NCBI GenBank assembly: GCA_035620515.1
Contig: DASPGR010000046.1
Location: forward strand, 1-18,962
DNA from: SG8-41 sp035620515
Lineage (GTDB): Bacteria; Pseudomonadota; Gammaproteobacteria; Burkholderiales; SG8-41
Direction: 5' to 3'
Length of the DNA stretch: 18,962 bases
The notes under the pieces: generated by a model
Seen by the model: the letters and a program-made list of their open reading frames with translations, nothing else
Told to the model about the DNA's origin: nothing
Database searches by the model: none
Program-made: the position numbers and the translations under genes
Shown here: positions 7,447 through 14,931 of the stretch, in pieces
Numbering within the stretch: the stretch's first letter is position 1
How the letters are laid out: every line of letters begins with the position of its first letter

Positions 7447-8247
7447 TCATTCCACGGCGGCGAGCGAGCCGCCCCTCAGTTTCACGTAGATCGGTGCATA
7501 CGCTGCCTGCTGGGCGAGCTCCACCAGGCGCTCGCGCGCCAGCTCGAGCAGCGCAAGAAAGGTCACGATCAGCACGGCGATGCCTTGTGCCGGATCAAAC
7601 AAGTCCTTGAATTCGACGTAACGCGCCTCCTGCAGCCGGCGCAGGATCCGGCTCATGTACTCGCGAACCGAGAGCTGCTCACGCGTGATGCGGTGATGGC
7701 GCTGGACCGCCGCGCGTGTCAGGAGCGCAAGCCAGGCCGCGCGCAGATCCGGGACGTTCACCTCGGGCAGGCGCTCCGCCACCTGATCGAACATGACCTG
7801 GACCAGCGCAAAATCGCGCCCGGCCTGAGGCAGCTCGGTGAGCCGCCTCGCGGCAAGCTTCATCTGCTCGTATTCGAGGAGCCGCCGAACAAGCTCCGCA
7901 CGCGGGTCTTCCTCGAGTTCCGTTGCTGCCGGCCGCGGCAGGAGCATCCGCGATTTGATCTCGATCAGCATGGCGGCCATGAGGAGATATTCGGCGGCCA
8001 GCTCGAGCGTCCGCGAGCGCATCATCTCCACATACTCGAGATACTGCACCGTCAGAGGCGCCATCGGGATATCGAGCACGTTGATGTTTTCCTTGCGGAT
8101 GAGATAGAGCAGCAGGTCGAGCGGGCCCTCGAACTGCTCGAGAAAGACTTCGAGGGCATCGGGCGGAATGTAAAGATCGTGGGGCACTTCCAGGATCGGC
8201 TGTCCGTAGATCCTGGCGATGGGGCCCGAGGTCACCGCTTCGTTCAT
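7447..8247 (-). CDS. scpA: Segregation and condensation protein A (kleisin)
   Basis: Kleisin subunit bridging the SMC heads and binding ScpB. The protein is 266 residues. The N-terminal kleisin core (FEGPLDLLLYLIRKENINVLDIPM) is unmistakable. A middle region (LAAEYLLMAAMLIEIKSRMLLP) and a C-terminal winged-helix part (FLALLELARERLVEL) follow. The ATG at 8245-8247 is chosen because homology starts there; the frame stays open far upstream without homology. An upstream small ORF on the same strand ends in an ATGA overlap with this start. It sits between trpS and scpB on the minus strand. Confidence 0.95.
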   Translation of the reverse strand: MNEAVTSGPIARIYGQPILEVPHDLYIPPDALEVFLEQFEGPLDLLLYLIRKENINVLDIPMAPLTVQYLEYVEMMRSRTLELAAEYLLMAAMLIEIKSRMLLPRPAATELEEDPRAELVRRLLEYEQMKLAARRLTELPQAGRDFALVQVMFDQVAERLPEVNVPDLRAAWLALLTRAAVQRHHRITREQLSVREYMSRILRRLQEARYVEFKDLFDPAQGIAVLIVTFLALLELARERLVELAQQAAYAPIYVKLRGGSLAAVE

Positions 8248-8393
8248 GCGGCGCACCCTGCGGACGGGCGCCGCCCGGCATTCTTTGTGGCGATCTTGGG
8301 GGGGAGTTTGCCTGCCGGCTTCGGGATCAGGCCGGATATTGCGAGGGGTTGTGCAGCCCGTTGGCGACCGCCCCGCAAAGGTGACACTGGCAT
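8244..8393 (-). CDS. Possible 49-residue leaderless ORF coupled to scpA
   Basis: A short ORF (MPVSPLRGG... to ...SAGCAA) fills much of the trpS-scpA gap. Its TGA overlaps the scpA ATG as ATGA. Its ATG lies only 7 nt after a TACAAT box (complement of 8400-8405), so a transcript from that box would be nearly leaderless. The product is basic, proline- and alanine-rich, and matches no family I know. It could equally be non-coding leader. Confidence 0.25.
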   Translation of the reverse strand: MPVSPLRGGRQRAAQPLAISGLIPKPAGKLPPKIATKNAGRRPSAGCAA

Positions 8394-8399
8394 CCGTGC

Positions 8400-8405
8400 A
8401 TTGTA
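8400..8405 (-). promoter_or_regulatory. -10-like box upstream of scpA
   Basis: TACAAT on the minus strand, followed by GC, the same context as the -10-like boxes at 4547 and 11849. No good -35 at 16-18 nt. It could give scpA-scpB a promoter separate from trpS. Confidence 0.3.
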
Positions 8406-8483
8406 CAGGGAAACTCGCCTCGCACCTACCCCCGGCGGCAACCCTCCCCCGGCCGGATGGCGAGCCGATGCGGCAAAAGGGCC

Positions 8484-9698
8484 TCAGGTGTAGTCGAGGC
8501 CCATCACCTCGCGCACATCGCGCAGCGTCTCGCCCGCCAGCTTGCGAGCCTTCTCGCATCCGTCGGCGATGATGCTTCTCACCAGCGTGGGGTCATCGAC
8601 GTAACGCTGGGCCCTAAGACGCATCGGCTTCTGCTCCTCGAGCACCGCGTCAATCACGGGTTGCTTGCATTCCAGGCAACCGATCCCGGCGCTGCGGCAT
8701 CCTTCCTGCACCCACTTCTGGCGCTTGTCGTCCGAATAGACGAGATGGAACGGCCATACCGGACATTTCTCCGGTTCGCCGGGGTCGGAGCGCTTTACCC
8801 GCGCGGGATCGGTGGGCATGGTGCGGATCTTCCGGGTGACGCTCTCGGCGTCCTCGCGCAGCCCGATCGTGTTGTGGTACGACTTGGACATCTTCTGGCC
8901 GTCCAGTCCCGGCATTTTCGCTGCGTCCGTCAGCAGTGCATGCGGCTCGGTCAGGATCACCTTGCCGCCGCCCTCGATAAAGCCGAAGAGGCGCTCGCGG
9001 TCTCCGAGCGGCAGGTTCTGCGCCTGCTCGATCAGGGCCCGCGCCGCCGCGAGGGCCTCCGCATCGCCTTTTTCGAGAAACTTCGTGCGCAGTTGCCGAT
9101 AAAGCCGCGCGCGCTTCGCGCCGAGCTTCTTGATCGCGCTTTCGGCCTTTTCCTCGTACCCTTCCTCGCGTCCGAAAACGTGGTTGAAGCGCCGCGCGAT
9201 CTCGCGAGTAAACTCGATGTGCGGCACCTGGTCCTCGCCCACCGGCACCTGGGTGGCGCGATAGATCAGGATGTCGGCGCCTTGCAGGAGCGGGTAGCCG
9301 AGAAACCCGTAGGTCGAAAGATCCTTTTCCGCGAGCTTCTCCTGCTGGTCCTTGTAGGTCGGAATGCGCTCGAGCCAGCTCAACGGCGTGACCATGGACA
9401 GCAGCAGGTGAAGTTCCGCGTGCTCGGGCACGCGCGACTGTATGAATAGCGTCGCCTGGGCGGGATCGACGCCCGCCGCCAGCCAGTCGACCACCATGTC
9501 CCACGCATGCTGTTCGATGGTTGCCGGCTCGTCATAATGGGTCGTGAGAGCATGCCAGTCCGCGACGAAGAAGAGACACTCGTACTCGTGCTGCAGTCGC
9601 TCCCAGTTCTTGAGCACGCCGTGATAGTGGCCGAGGTGCAGCGCCCCCGTCGGACGCATGCCCGAGAGGACGCGATTGGAGTACAGGCCGAGCGCCAT
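8484..9698 (-). CDS. trpS: Tryptophan--tRNA ligase
   Basis: Class I aminoacyl-tRNA synthetase that charges tRNA-Trp. The product is 404 residues, matching the long beta-proteobacterial form with an insertion after the nucleotide-binding fold (roughly EEGYEEKAESAIKKLG to GGKVILTEP). The HIGH-type signature is LHLGH in GMRPTGALHLGHYHG near residue 20, and the KMSKS loop is intact (DGQKMSKSYHNT). The C-terminal GCLECKQPVIDAV is also typical. The start is set at MALGLYSNRVLSGMRPTG because homology begins there; the open frame continues 43 codons upstream without homology. No clear Shine-Dalgarno is seen, and a strong hairpin lies just before the start. Confidence 0.96.
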   Translation of the reverse strand: MALGLYSNRVLSGMRPTGALHLGHYHGVLKNWERLQHEYECLFFVADWHALTTHYDEPATIEQHAWDMVVDWLAAGVDPAQATLFIQSRVPEHAELHLLLSMVTPLSWLERIPTYKDQQEKLAEKDLSTYGFLGYPLLQGADILIYRATQVPVGEDQVPHIEFTREIARRFNHVFGREEGYEEKAESAIKKLGAKRARLYRQLRTKFLEKGDAEALAAARALIEQAQNLPLGDRERLFGFIEGGGKVILTEPHALLTDAAKMPGLDGQKMSKSYHNTIGLREDAESVTRKIRTMPTDPARVKRSDPGEPEKCPVWPFHLVYSDDKRQKWVQEGCRSAGIGCLECKQPVIDAVLEEQKPMRLRAQRYVDDPTLVRSIIADGCEKARKLAGETLRDVREVMGLDYT

Positions 9699-9704
9699 CG
9701 GCAG

Positions 9705-9719
9705 GCGCGCTAGGCGCGC
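9705..9719 (-). promoter_or_regulatory. GC hairpin just upstream of trpS start
   Basis: GCGCGC-TAG-GCGCGC forms a perfect 6-bp stem with a 3-nt loop, 6 nt before the trpS ATG, where a ribosome-binding site would normally be. It could limit translation. Function is not shown. Confidence 0.35.
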
Positions 9720-9825
9720 TGCTCCCCGCGCGCCGAAGGCAGGCGAGCGAGGCGAAGCAGATCGGGGGCCGGCTGATTGTTTATAAGTGCTTGAAACCGC
9801 ATGCGGCGCGCCGTGGGAAGGGGCC

Positions 9826-9834
9826 ATTCTAGCA
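9826..9834 (-). promoter_or_regulatory. Extended -10 promoter candidate for trpS
   Basis: On the minus strand TGCTAGAAT has the extended -10 form (TGn plus a -10-like hexamer), about 128 nt before the trpS start and inside the YciO-like relic. No good -35 is present, which such promoters may not need. Confidence 0.4.
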
Positions 9835-10027
9835 GGTCGGGCTCGCCCGGTTCGGCGAGCAACGCGCGCGCGACTTTGTGTTCGGGCAGCCTCAGTCCGA
9901 TGATCTTTCCGGCGGATTGACGCAGTCGCTTCGGCGCCTCGCCGATAGCCCTCAGGATGTCTGCACCCGAGCGCGTAGCACGAATCAGTCGGAGATATTG
10001 GTGAGTACTGTCGCAGGCGAAATTCCG
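9829..10027 (-). pseudogene. Relic of YciO/Sua5-type (threonylcarbamoyl-AMP synthase-like) gene
   Basis: A minus-strand reading of about 65 codons contains NFA...HQYLRLIRAT, then APKRLRQSAGKIIGLRLPEHKVARALLAEPGEPDLL. This resembles the middle of YciO proteins (HQYRLLKAATPG, then VPKRL...KTIGLRVPDHPVA.ALL...GEPLL). The expected N-terminal half (the PTDTVYG-type region) is missing and replaced by AT-rich DNA. The C-terminal third after GEPLL is also missing. No usable ATG start is present, so I read it as a decayed internal fragment. YciO-type genes often lie upstream of trpS in beta-proteobacteria (recalled), which fits. Chance resemblance is possible. Confidence 0.5.
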
Positions 10028-10050
10028 CGGCTGGGTCAGGGCGCTTCCGT

Positions 10051-10100
10051 CCAAACTAATATAATAACTACATTAAAACAGTATAATATTTAGCTCACTT
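10051..10100. other. AT-rich island with -10-like boxes
   Basis: This 50-nt stretch has 11 G or C (22 %), against a strongly GC-rich background. It contains TATAAT at 10082-10087 and a loosely mirrored pair, CTAATATAATA and TATAATATTTAG. It could hold the promoter of the downstream secreted protein, whose GTG lies 115 nt after TATAAT. It also sits at the broken edge of the YciO-like relic. No matching -35 was found. Confidence 0.5.
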
Positions 10101-10202
10101 AAAGCATCACAGTAACTCGAGTTCGACCCATGCATCCGCCAGCCGCGATATGGCGTAGAGGACGAGAATAGGGATGCCTCCTTAATCCGTGCGGAGCCCA
10201 TC

Positions 10203-10994
10203 GTGATCACAAAGCGCTTCATTCCGATCTCGCTGGCCGTCGTCTTGCTGACGGCGAACGGCGCCGCTGCCGCCGCGTCGTGTTCGGCAACGAGCGCGGA
10301 ACGCCGCGTCCCGCTGCTGGAACTCTACACATCCGAAGGCTGCAACAGCTGCCCGCCCACCGACCGCTGGTTCAGCGCCCTTCCGGAGAAAGGGTTGACC
10401 GCCCGGCAGGTCGTCGCCCTGGCATTTCACGTCGATTACTGGAACTACCTCGGCTGGAGTGATCCCTTCTCGAAAGCCGAGTACAGCGACCGGCAGCGCT
10501 CCGCCAGCATCCGGAACAAGGCGCGGTTTGTCTACACGCCGCAGCTGCTGCTCGATGGACGGGATTATCGTCGCGCGATCTTTCTCGATGACATTGCCGA
10601 TCGCGTCAATGCCATCGGACGCGAAAAGCCTGCTGCGACTATCCGGCTCGGCCAAGTCCTGGAGGCCGGCAGTGCCCTCCTCGTGCAAGGCGAGATTACC
10701 GTCACCGACGCAACGCAACTCGCCAATGCACGCGCCTACGTGGCGCTCTACGAAAACCGGCTCTCCAACCAGATTACAGCCGGCGAAAACCGGGGAGAAC
10801 GCCTGGCGCACGACTTCGTCGTCCGCGCATTATTGCCGCTCCGTTCCGCAGGCCCCGATGGAAGCCTCAAATTCCAGCATCGATTCTCGCTTGACAAAGG
10901 CTGGAAGCGCGGGGACCTTCACCTCGCAGCTTTCGTCCAGAACGAGCAGTCGGGAAAAACACTGCAGGCGCTTGCCGCGCCGATCTGCCGCTGA
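10203..10994 (+). CDS. Secreted DUF1223 thioredoxin-like protein
   Basis: A 263-residue DUF1223 family protein of unknown function with a thioredoxin-like fold. A signal peptide covers about residues 1-25 (MITKRF, a hydrophobic stretch, then AAAAA-SC). The mature protein begins near the signature LLELYTSEGCNSCPPTDRWFS, with a redox-type CNSC pair at C47 and C50. Further family landmarks are AFHVDYWNYLGWSDPFS and YTPQLLLDGRD. The start is GTG, with GGAG (10193-10196) 6 nt upstream. It stands alone and converges on the HNH gene. A periplasmic thiol role is inferred from the CxxC pair, not known. Confidence 0.9.
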   Translation: MITKRFIPISLAVVLLTANGAAAAASCSATSAERRVPLLELYTSEGCNSCPPTDRWFSALPEKGLTARQVVALAFHVDYWNYLGWSDPFSKAEYSDRQRSASIRNKARFVYTPQLLLDGRDYRRAIFLDDIADRVNAIGREKPAATIRLGQVLEAGSALLVQGEITVTDATQLANARAYVALYENRLSNQITAGENRGERLAHDFVVRALLPLRSAGPDGSLKFQHRFSLDKGWKRGDLHLAAFVQNEQSGKTLQALAAPICR

Positions 10995-11070
10995 GCGCCC
11001 GCGTCGGCGCGCCGCATGTGCCGGGCGAGTGACGTTCGAGAGCCTGAGGGGGACTCTTCGAGCGACCGGG

Positions 11071-11694
11071 TCAGTCGCCTTTGCGACGCAAACGGCTCTG
11101 CGCCGGAACGTGCTGCGCCAGAAACTCCATCTGATCGGCGAGAATCCTGCGATTGGTCAGGATCAGGTATTCCGCACGATTCGGCACGTAAGGAAGGTAG
11201 ACAAGCTCCATGCCCGCCTGCTCCGGCGTGCAGTTGCCTTTGTGCTCGTTGCAGGCGCGGCAAGCCGTCACCGAATTCATCCAGGTGTCCTTGCCGCCCC
11301 GCGAGAACGGGATGACATGGTCGCGCGTCAGCCGCGCGCTCGGAAACATGTCCGCACAGTAGGCGCAGATCTGCCTGTCACGATGAAACAGCTCGCGATT
11401 ATTGAGCGGCGGCACCTGGCTGAACGTCTTGAGCGCCATCGCCTTGCCCTTGATCGCGATGATGCTGGATGCCGTGATGCTCGAGCGCTGCCCCGTGAGG
11501 CGATTCGTGCCCCCGTACACGGTGAACGCATGCTCTCCCATGGCCCAGGCGACCTGATCCTTCGCGTAGTAATAGCAGGCGTGCTGCCAGCTGATCCAGC
11601 GATGCGGCACGCCGTGCGTGTCGAGCGTGAGGATCAGCGGGTAGCTTCCATGCAGCGCCAGTTTCTGTTCAGTAACGTCGTGCATCATATCCAT
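11071..11694 (-). CDS. HNH endonuclease
   Basis: An HNH-type nuclease of about 207 residues. The C-terminal half has the full zinc-HNH module: C110 and C113 (CAYC), D125-H126 (LTRDHVIPFSRGG), N140, and C145 and C148 (CRACNEHKG). The N-terminal 100 residues (GSYPLILTLDTHGVPHRWISWQHACYY) are characteristic of standalone bacterial HNH proteins. No restriction, phage or intein partner is nearby, so its target is unknown. The start is uncertain: ATG codons at 11694, 11688 and 11685 and GTG at 11697 are all in frame. An open extension to 11916 has no homology and crosses the helicase promoter region. Confidence 0.9.
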   Translation of the reverse strand: MDMMHDVTEQKLALHGSYPLILTLDTHGVPHRWISWQHACYYYAKDQVAWAMGEHAFTVYGGTNRLTGQRSSITASSIIAIKGKAMALKTFSQVPPLNNRELFHRDRQICAYCADMFPSARLTRDHVIPFSRGGKDTWMNSVTACRACNEHKGNCTPEQAGMELVYLPYVPNRAEYLILTNRRILADQMEFLAQHVPAQSRLRRKGD

Positions 11695-11848
11695 CACCTG
11701 GTCCCGGCGATCGTGCCCGCAAGCGTGCCGCCGGGGAACGGCACAATTTACCAGATTTATGAATTTATGCCAGTTTTCCGCGGAGTACGAGGCGCACTCG
11801 CGCCGGGTCGCGCAGCCACTGCAGATAGTGCGCGGTGTCCGAGCGGCG

Positions 11849-11854
11849 TATAAT
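11849..11854 (+). promoter_or_regulatory. -10 box of helicase-rhodanese operon
   Basis: A perfect TATAAT followed by GCC lies 55 nt before the GTG at 11909. No strong -35 is present 17 nt upstream. An imperfect CACT...AGTG inverted repeat (about 11817-11830) lies in the -35 area and could be an operator. Confidence 0.45.
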
Positions 11855-11908
11855 GCCTCCCCGTGACATATCGTGTTTTGCGCCATCGATCTGGCGTTGC
11901 TGGGGGCT

Positions 11909-13342
11909 GTGACCACATCCGCTCACGGCCTTGATGCCCCGCCGGCAGCCGCCGACATCCAGACGCCCTCGTTCGCCGCGCTAGGCCTCATGCCCGAGCT
12001 GCTGCGGGCCGTAGCCGAGCAGGGCTATGTCGAGCCGACGCCGATCCAGCTGCAGGCCATTCCCCCGGTATTGCAACGGCGCGATCTGATGGGCTGCGCC
12101 CAGACCGGCACCGGCAAAACAGCAGGCTTTACCCTCCCGATTCTCCAGTTGCTTGCCCCGCAGGCCAATACCAGTCCCTCACCGGCTCGTCATCCGGTGC
12201 GTGCGCTGATCCTCACACCGACGCGGGAACTTGCCGCCCAGGTGGAGGAAAGCGTTCGCACCTATGGCAAGCACCTGGCGCTTCGCTCTGCCGTGGTCTA
12301 CGGGGGCATCGACATCGGTCCGCAGATCAAGGCGCTCCATGCAGGCGTCGAGATCCTCGTTGCGACGCCGGGCCGGCTGCTCGATCACCTGCATCAGAAG
12401 ACACTGAACCTGTCGCGGGTGGAGATCCTGGTGCTCGATGAGGGGGACCGCATGCTCGACATGGGATTTCTTCCGGACATCAAGCGGATTCTGGCGACCC
12501 TTCCCCCGCGCCGCCAGAATCTGCTCTTCTCGGCCACGTTTCCGGAGGAAGTGCGAAGGCTCGCGAAGGATCTCCTGCACGCTCCCATCATGGTTGAAGT
12601 TGCGCGCCGCAACGCCCCTGCCGACCTCGTCTCCCACGAGATCCATCTCGTGCCCGCGCTGCGCAAGCGTGCGTTGCTTGCGCATCTCATCCGCAGCCGG
12701 GACATACGGCAGGTGCTGGTATTCGTCCGCATGAAACGCGACGCCAACCGCCTGGCGCGGCAGTTGCAGCAGGATGGCATCCTTGCCACGGCGATCCACA
12801 GCGATCGCTCGCAACAGGAACGCACCCAGGCGCTGGAGGATTTCAAACAGGGCAAGGTGACGACGCTGGTTGCCACTGACATCGCGGCGCGGGGACTCGA
12901 TATCGAGGAACTGCCCTATGTCATCAACTACGAGCTTCCCTACACGCCCGAGGACTATGTGCATCGAATCGGCCGCACCGGGCGCGCCGGCCTGCCGGGA
13001 GACGCGATCTCGCTCGTCAGCCCCGACGAGACGAAGATGCTCGAGGACATCGAGCGCATGCTGAAGCGAAAACTCCCGCGCGCGCCGGCGCAGGACTTTT
13101 CCGATCACGGTCGTGGTCCGCGTTCCAGGGGCGCGCCGCGCGCGCCGCACCCCAGGCAGCCGCCGCGCCAGCATTCGCCGGTTGAAAAATCCGCGGGGCC
13201 AACGTTCGATTTCACCAAGCCCTACGAACCGCAGGGACCCGACCGGACGGGGCCGCAGGAGACAGCGCCGCCCGCGCGACGGGGGCCCACGCGGCCGATG
13301 GCGGCCCTGTTGGGCGGTCGTCCGAAACGCGACAAGGAGTGA
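11909..13342 (+). CDS. RhlE-type DEAD-box RNA helicase with DEGD motif II
   Basis: ATP-dependent RNA helicase, RhlE-like, probably for ribosome assembly or RNA decay. About 477 residues from GTG 11909. Motifs are in order: Q-motif (PTPIQ, 44-48), Walker A AQTGTGKT (64-71), PTRELA (104-109), TPGR (153-156), motif II DEGD (177-180) where DEAD is expected, SAT (208-210), ATDIAARGLD (322-331) and HRIGRTGR (352-359). The tail after about 390 is basic and rich in Pro and Gly, as in RNA-binding tails. GTG at 11909 has GGGGG close by; GTG at 11873 would add 12 residues. It overlaps the next gene by 4 nt. Confidence 0.93.
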   Translation: MTTSAHGLDAPPAAADIQTPSFAALGLMPELLRAVAEQGYVEPTPIQLQAIPPVLQRRDLMGCAQTGTGKTAGFTLPILQLLAPQANTSPSPARHPVRALILTPTRELAAQVEESVRTYGKHLALRSAVVYGGIDIGPQIKALHAGVEILVATPGRLLDHLHQKTLNLSRVEILVLDEGDRMLDMGFLPDIKRILATLPPRRQNLLFSATFPEEVRRLAKDLLHAPIMVEVARRNAPADLVSHEIHLVPALRKRALLAHLIRSRDIRQVLVFVRMKRDANRLARQLQQDGILATAIHSDRSQQERTQALEDFKQGKVTTLVATDIAARGLDIEELPYVINYELPYTPEDYVHRIGRTGRAGLPGDAISLVSPDETKMLEDIERMLKRKLPRAPAQDFSDHGRGPRSRGAPRAPHPRQPPRQHSPVEKSAGPTFDFTKPYEPQGPDRTGPQETAPPARRGPTRPMAALLGGRPKRDKE

Positions 13343-14928
13343 GACGCGCGGTTTCCGCCCGGCAGCTCAGGGCTTTTCTCGCCGACGGCGCCGAGATCGC
13401 GCTCCTTGACGTGCGCGAGGCCGGGCAATTCGGTGAGTCGCACCTGCTTTTCGCAACACCCCTGCCATACAGCCGGCTCGAAATCGATGTCGCACCTCTC
13501 GTGCCGAGGCGTTCGACGCGCATCGTGCTTTGCGATGACAGTGGACACGACGCTGCAGAGCTCGCGGCGCGCCGCCTCGAGGCAATGGGCTACACCAACC
13601 TCTCCAATTTGGAAGGCGGCATCGCCGGCTGGGCCGCGGCCGGTTACGGGCTCTACAAGGGCGTAAACGTCCCGAGCAAGCTCTTCGGCGAGCTGATCGA
13701 GCTCGCCTATCACACGCCCCGCGTCACAGCGCGGGAACTCGTTCGGATGAAGGAGGCCGGGGAAAACTTCGCGATCGTTGACGGCCGTCCGTTCAACGAG
13801 TACCGGAGGATGACCATTCCCGGCAGCACCTGCTGTCCGAACGCGGAGCTTCCCCTCCGTATCGCCACGATGGTGCCGGATCCCCGCACCAAGATCATCG
13901 TGAACTGCGCCGGGCGCACGCGCTCAATCATCGGCGCGCAGACGCTGATCAATTTTGGCATCCCGAACCCGGTCTACGCGCTGGAGAACGGCACGCAGGG
14001 TTGGCACCTGTCCGATCTTCAACTCGAGCGCGGGTCGGAGCGCAGGTACCCCGAACGCGTGGATGCGGCACTGCTCCCGGCGCAGCAGGCAGCGGCACGA
14101 GAGTTGATGGAACGTTTCGGTGTCCGACTGGTATCGGCGGAGACAGTGGGCGCATGGTTGACCGATCCCGGGCGCACTACGTATCTCTGCGATGTGCGGT
14201 CTCCCGAGGAATTCAAGAATGATTCCGTGCCCGGTGCTGTGCACGCGCCGGGCGGGCAGCTCGTCCAGGCAACGGATCAGTGGGTCGGCGTGCGCAACGC
14301 CCGAATCGTGCTGATCGACAGTGAAGGCGTGCGCGCACCCGTCGTCGCGAGCTGGTTAAAGCAGCTCGGGTGCGACGCTTACGTGCTCGAAGGCGGAATT
14401 CGCGCCGCGGTGAGGGGCGCCACCCCCGCACGCCCTGCTCTGCCCCAGCCCGAGCCGATCTCTCCGTCTGAGCTGATGCGCGCGACTGCGGCAGGGAAAT
14501 GTACCGTGTTCGAGCTGCGGCCCAGCATGGATTTTCGCAAGGGCCATATACCCGCAAGCCGCTGGGGAATTCGTCCCCGCCTCGTCGCGGCCACGCGAGG
14601 CGCGACGGGCACAATCGTTCTGGTCGCCGACGAGCCTGACATTGCACGGCTCGCCGCAATCGATCTCCTGGAGGCGGGGTTCTCCGATCTGAAGGTTCTC
14701 GAGGGAGGCTTGTCAGCCTGGACGCGGGCTGGCTACGCAACGGAGCAGTCGCCCACCGTACCACCGGACGCGGAGTGCATCGACTATCTCTTCTTCGTGC
14801 ACGACCGTCACGCCGGTAATCGCGAGGCCATGAAGCAGTACCTCGCGTGGGAAACCGGCCTCATCGATCAGCTCGACGAGGAGGAGCGGGCCGCATTCAA
14901 AATCGGGCCCGTGACGAGTGACGGGTGA
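13339..14928 (+). CDS. Protein with four tandem rhodanese domains
   Basis: A 529-residue soluble protein built of four rhodanese folds, roughly 1-105, 125-225, 263-360 and 373-467, each ending in a LEGGIxxW-like element. Only domain 2 has a canonical sulfur-carrying loop, C190 in CAGRTRS. Domain 1 has C65 but in CDDSGHD, lacking the usual Arg. Domains 3 and 4 have no cysteine at this place (IDSEGVR and VADEPDI). Rhodaneses move sulfane sulfur between thiols or to cyanide. The conserved tail (YLFFVHDRHAGNREAMKQYLAWE) follows domain 4. The GTG start overlaps the helicase stop (GTGA) and the Shine-Dalgarno AAGGAG touches it. A link to sulfur oxidation is inferred from neighbours. Confidence 0.9.
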   Translation: MRRAVSARQLRAFLADGAEIALLDVREAGQFGESHLLFATPLPYSRLEIDVAPLVPRRSTRIVLCDDSGHDAAELAARRLEAMGYTNLSNLEGGIAGWAAAGYGLYKGVNVPSKLFGELIELAYHTPRVTARELVRMKEAGENFAIVDGRPFNEYRRMTIPGSTCCPNAELPLRIATMVPDPRTKIIVNCAGRTRSIIGAQTLINFGIPNPVYALENGTQGWHLSDLQLERGSERRYPERVDAALLPAQQAAARELMERFGVRLVSAETVGAWLTDPGRTTYLCDVRSPEEFKNDSVPGAVHAPGGQLVQATDQWVGVRNARIVLIDSEGVRAPVVASWLKQLGCDAYVLEGGIRAAVRGATPARPALPQPEPISPSELMRATAAGKCTVFELRPSMDFRKGHIPASRWGIRPRLVAATRGATGTIVLVADEPDIARLAAIDLLEAGFSDLKVLEGGLSAWTRAGYATEQSPTVPPDAECIDYLFFVHDRHAGNREAMKQYLAWETGLIDQLDEEERAAFKIGPVTSDG

Positions 14929-14931
14929 CGA
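14911..14931 (+). repeat. Three tandem GTGACGR heptamers at the 3' end of the rhodanese gene
   Basis: GTGACGA, GTGACGG and GTGACGA follow each other at 14911, 14918 and 14925. They encode the last residues (VTSDG) and the stop of the rhodanese gene. The pattern looks like an intergenic repeat that reaches into the reading frame. Confidence 0.6.

Noticed and set aside
8248..8559. Upstream extension of the scpA frame
   Set aside because: It is Arg-, Gly- and Pro-rich without homology and runs into the 3' end of trpS.
8457..9449. 330-codon open frame on + opposite trpS
   Set aside because: A shadow of trpS in GC-rich DNA; no recognisable domain.
9699..9827. 43-codon upstream extension of trpS
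   Set aside because: TrpS homology begins at the ATG at 9698; the extension includes the hairpin and sits at the promoter candidate.
10995..11070. Hairpin CGAGAG...CTCTTCG between the DUF1223 and HNH genes as terminator
   Set aside because: The stem is short with a bulge and a large loop, and has no T tract.
11695..11916. 74-codon upstream extension of the HNH gene
   Set aside because: No homology, and it crosses the TATAAT promoter region of the divergent helicase.
12179..13174. 331-codon open frame on - opposite the helicase
   Set aside because: Antisense shadow of the helicase with no motif.
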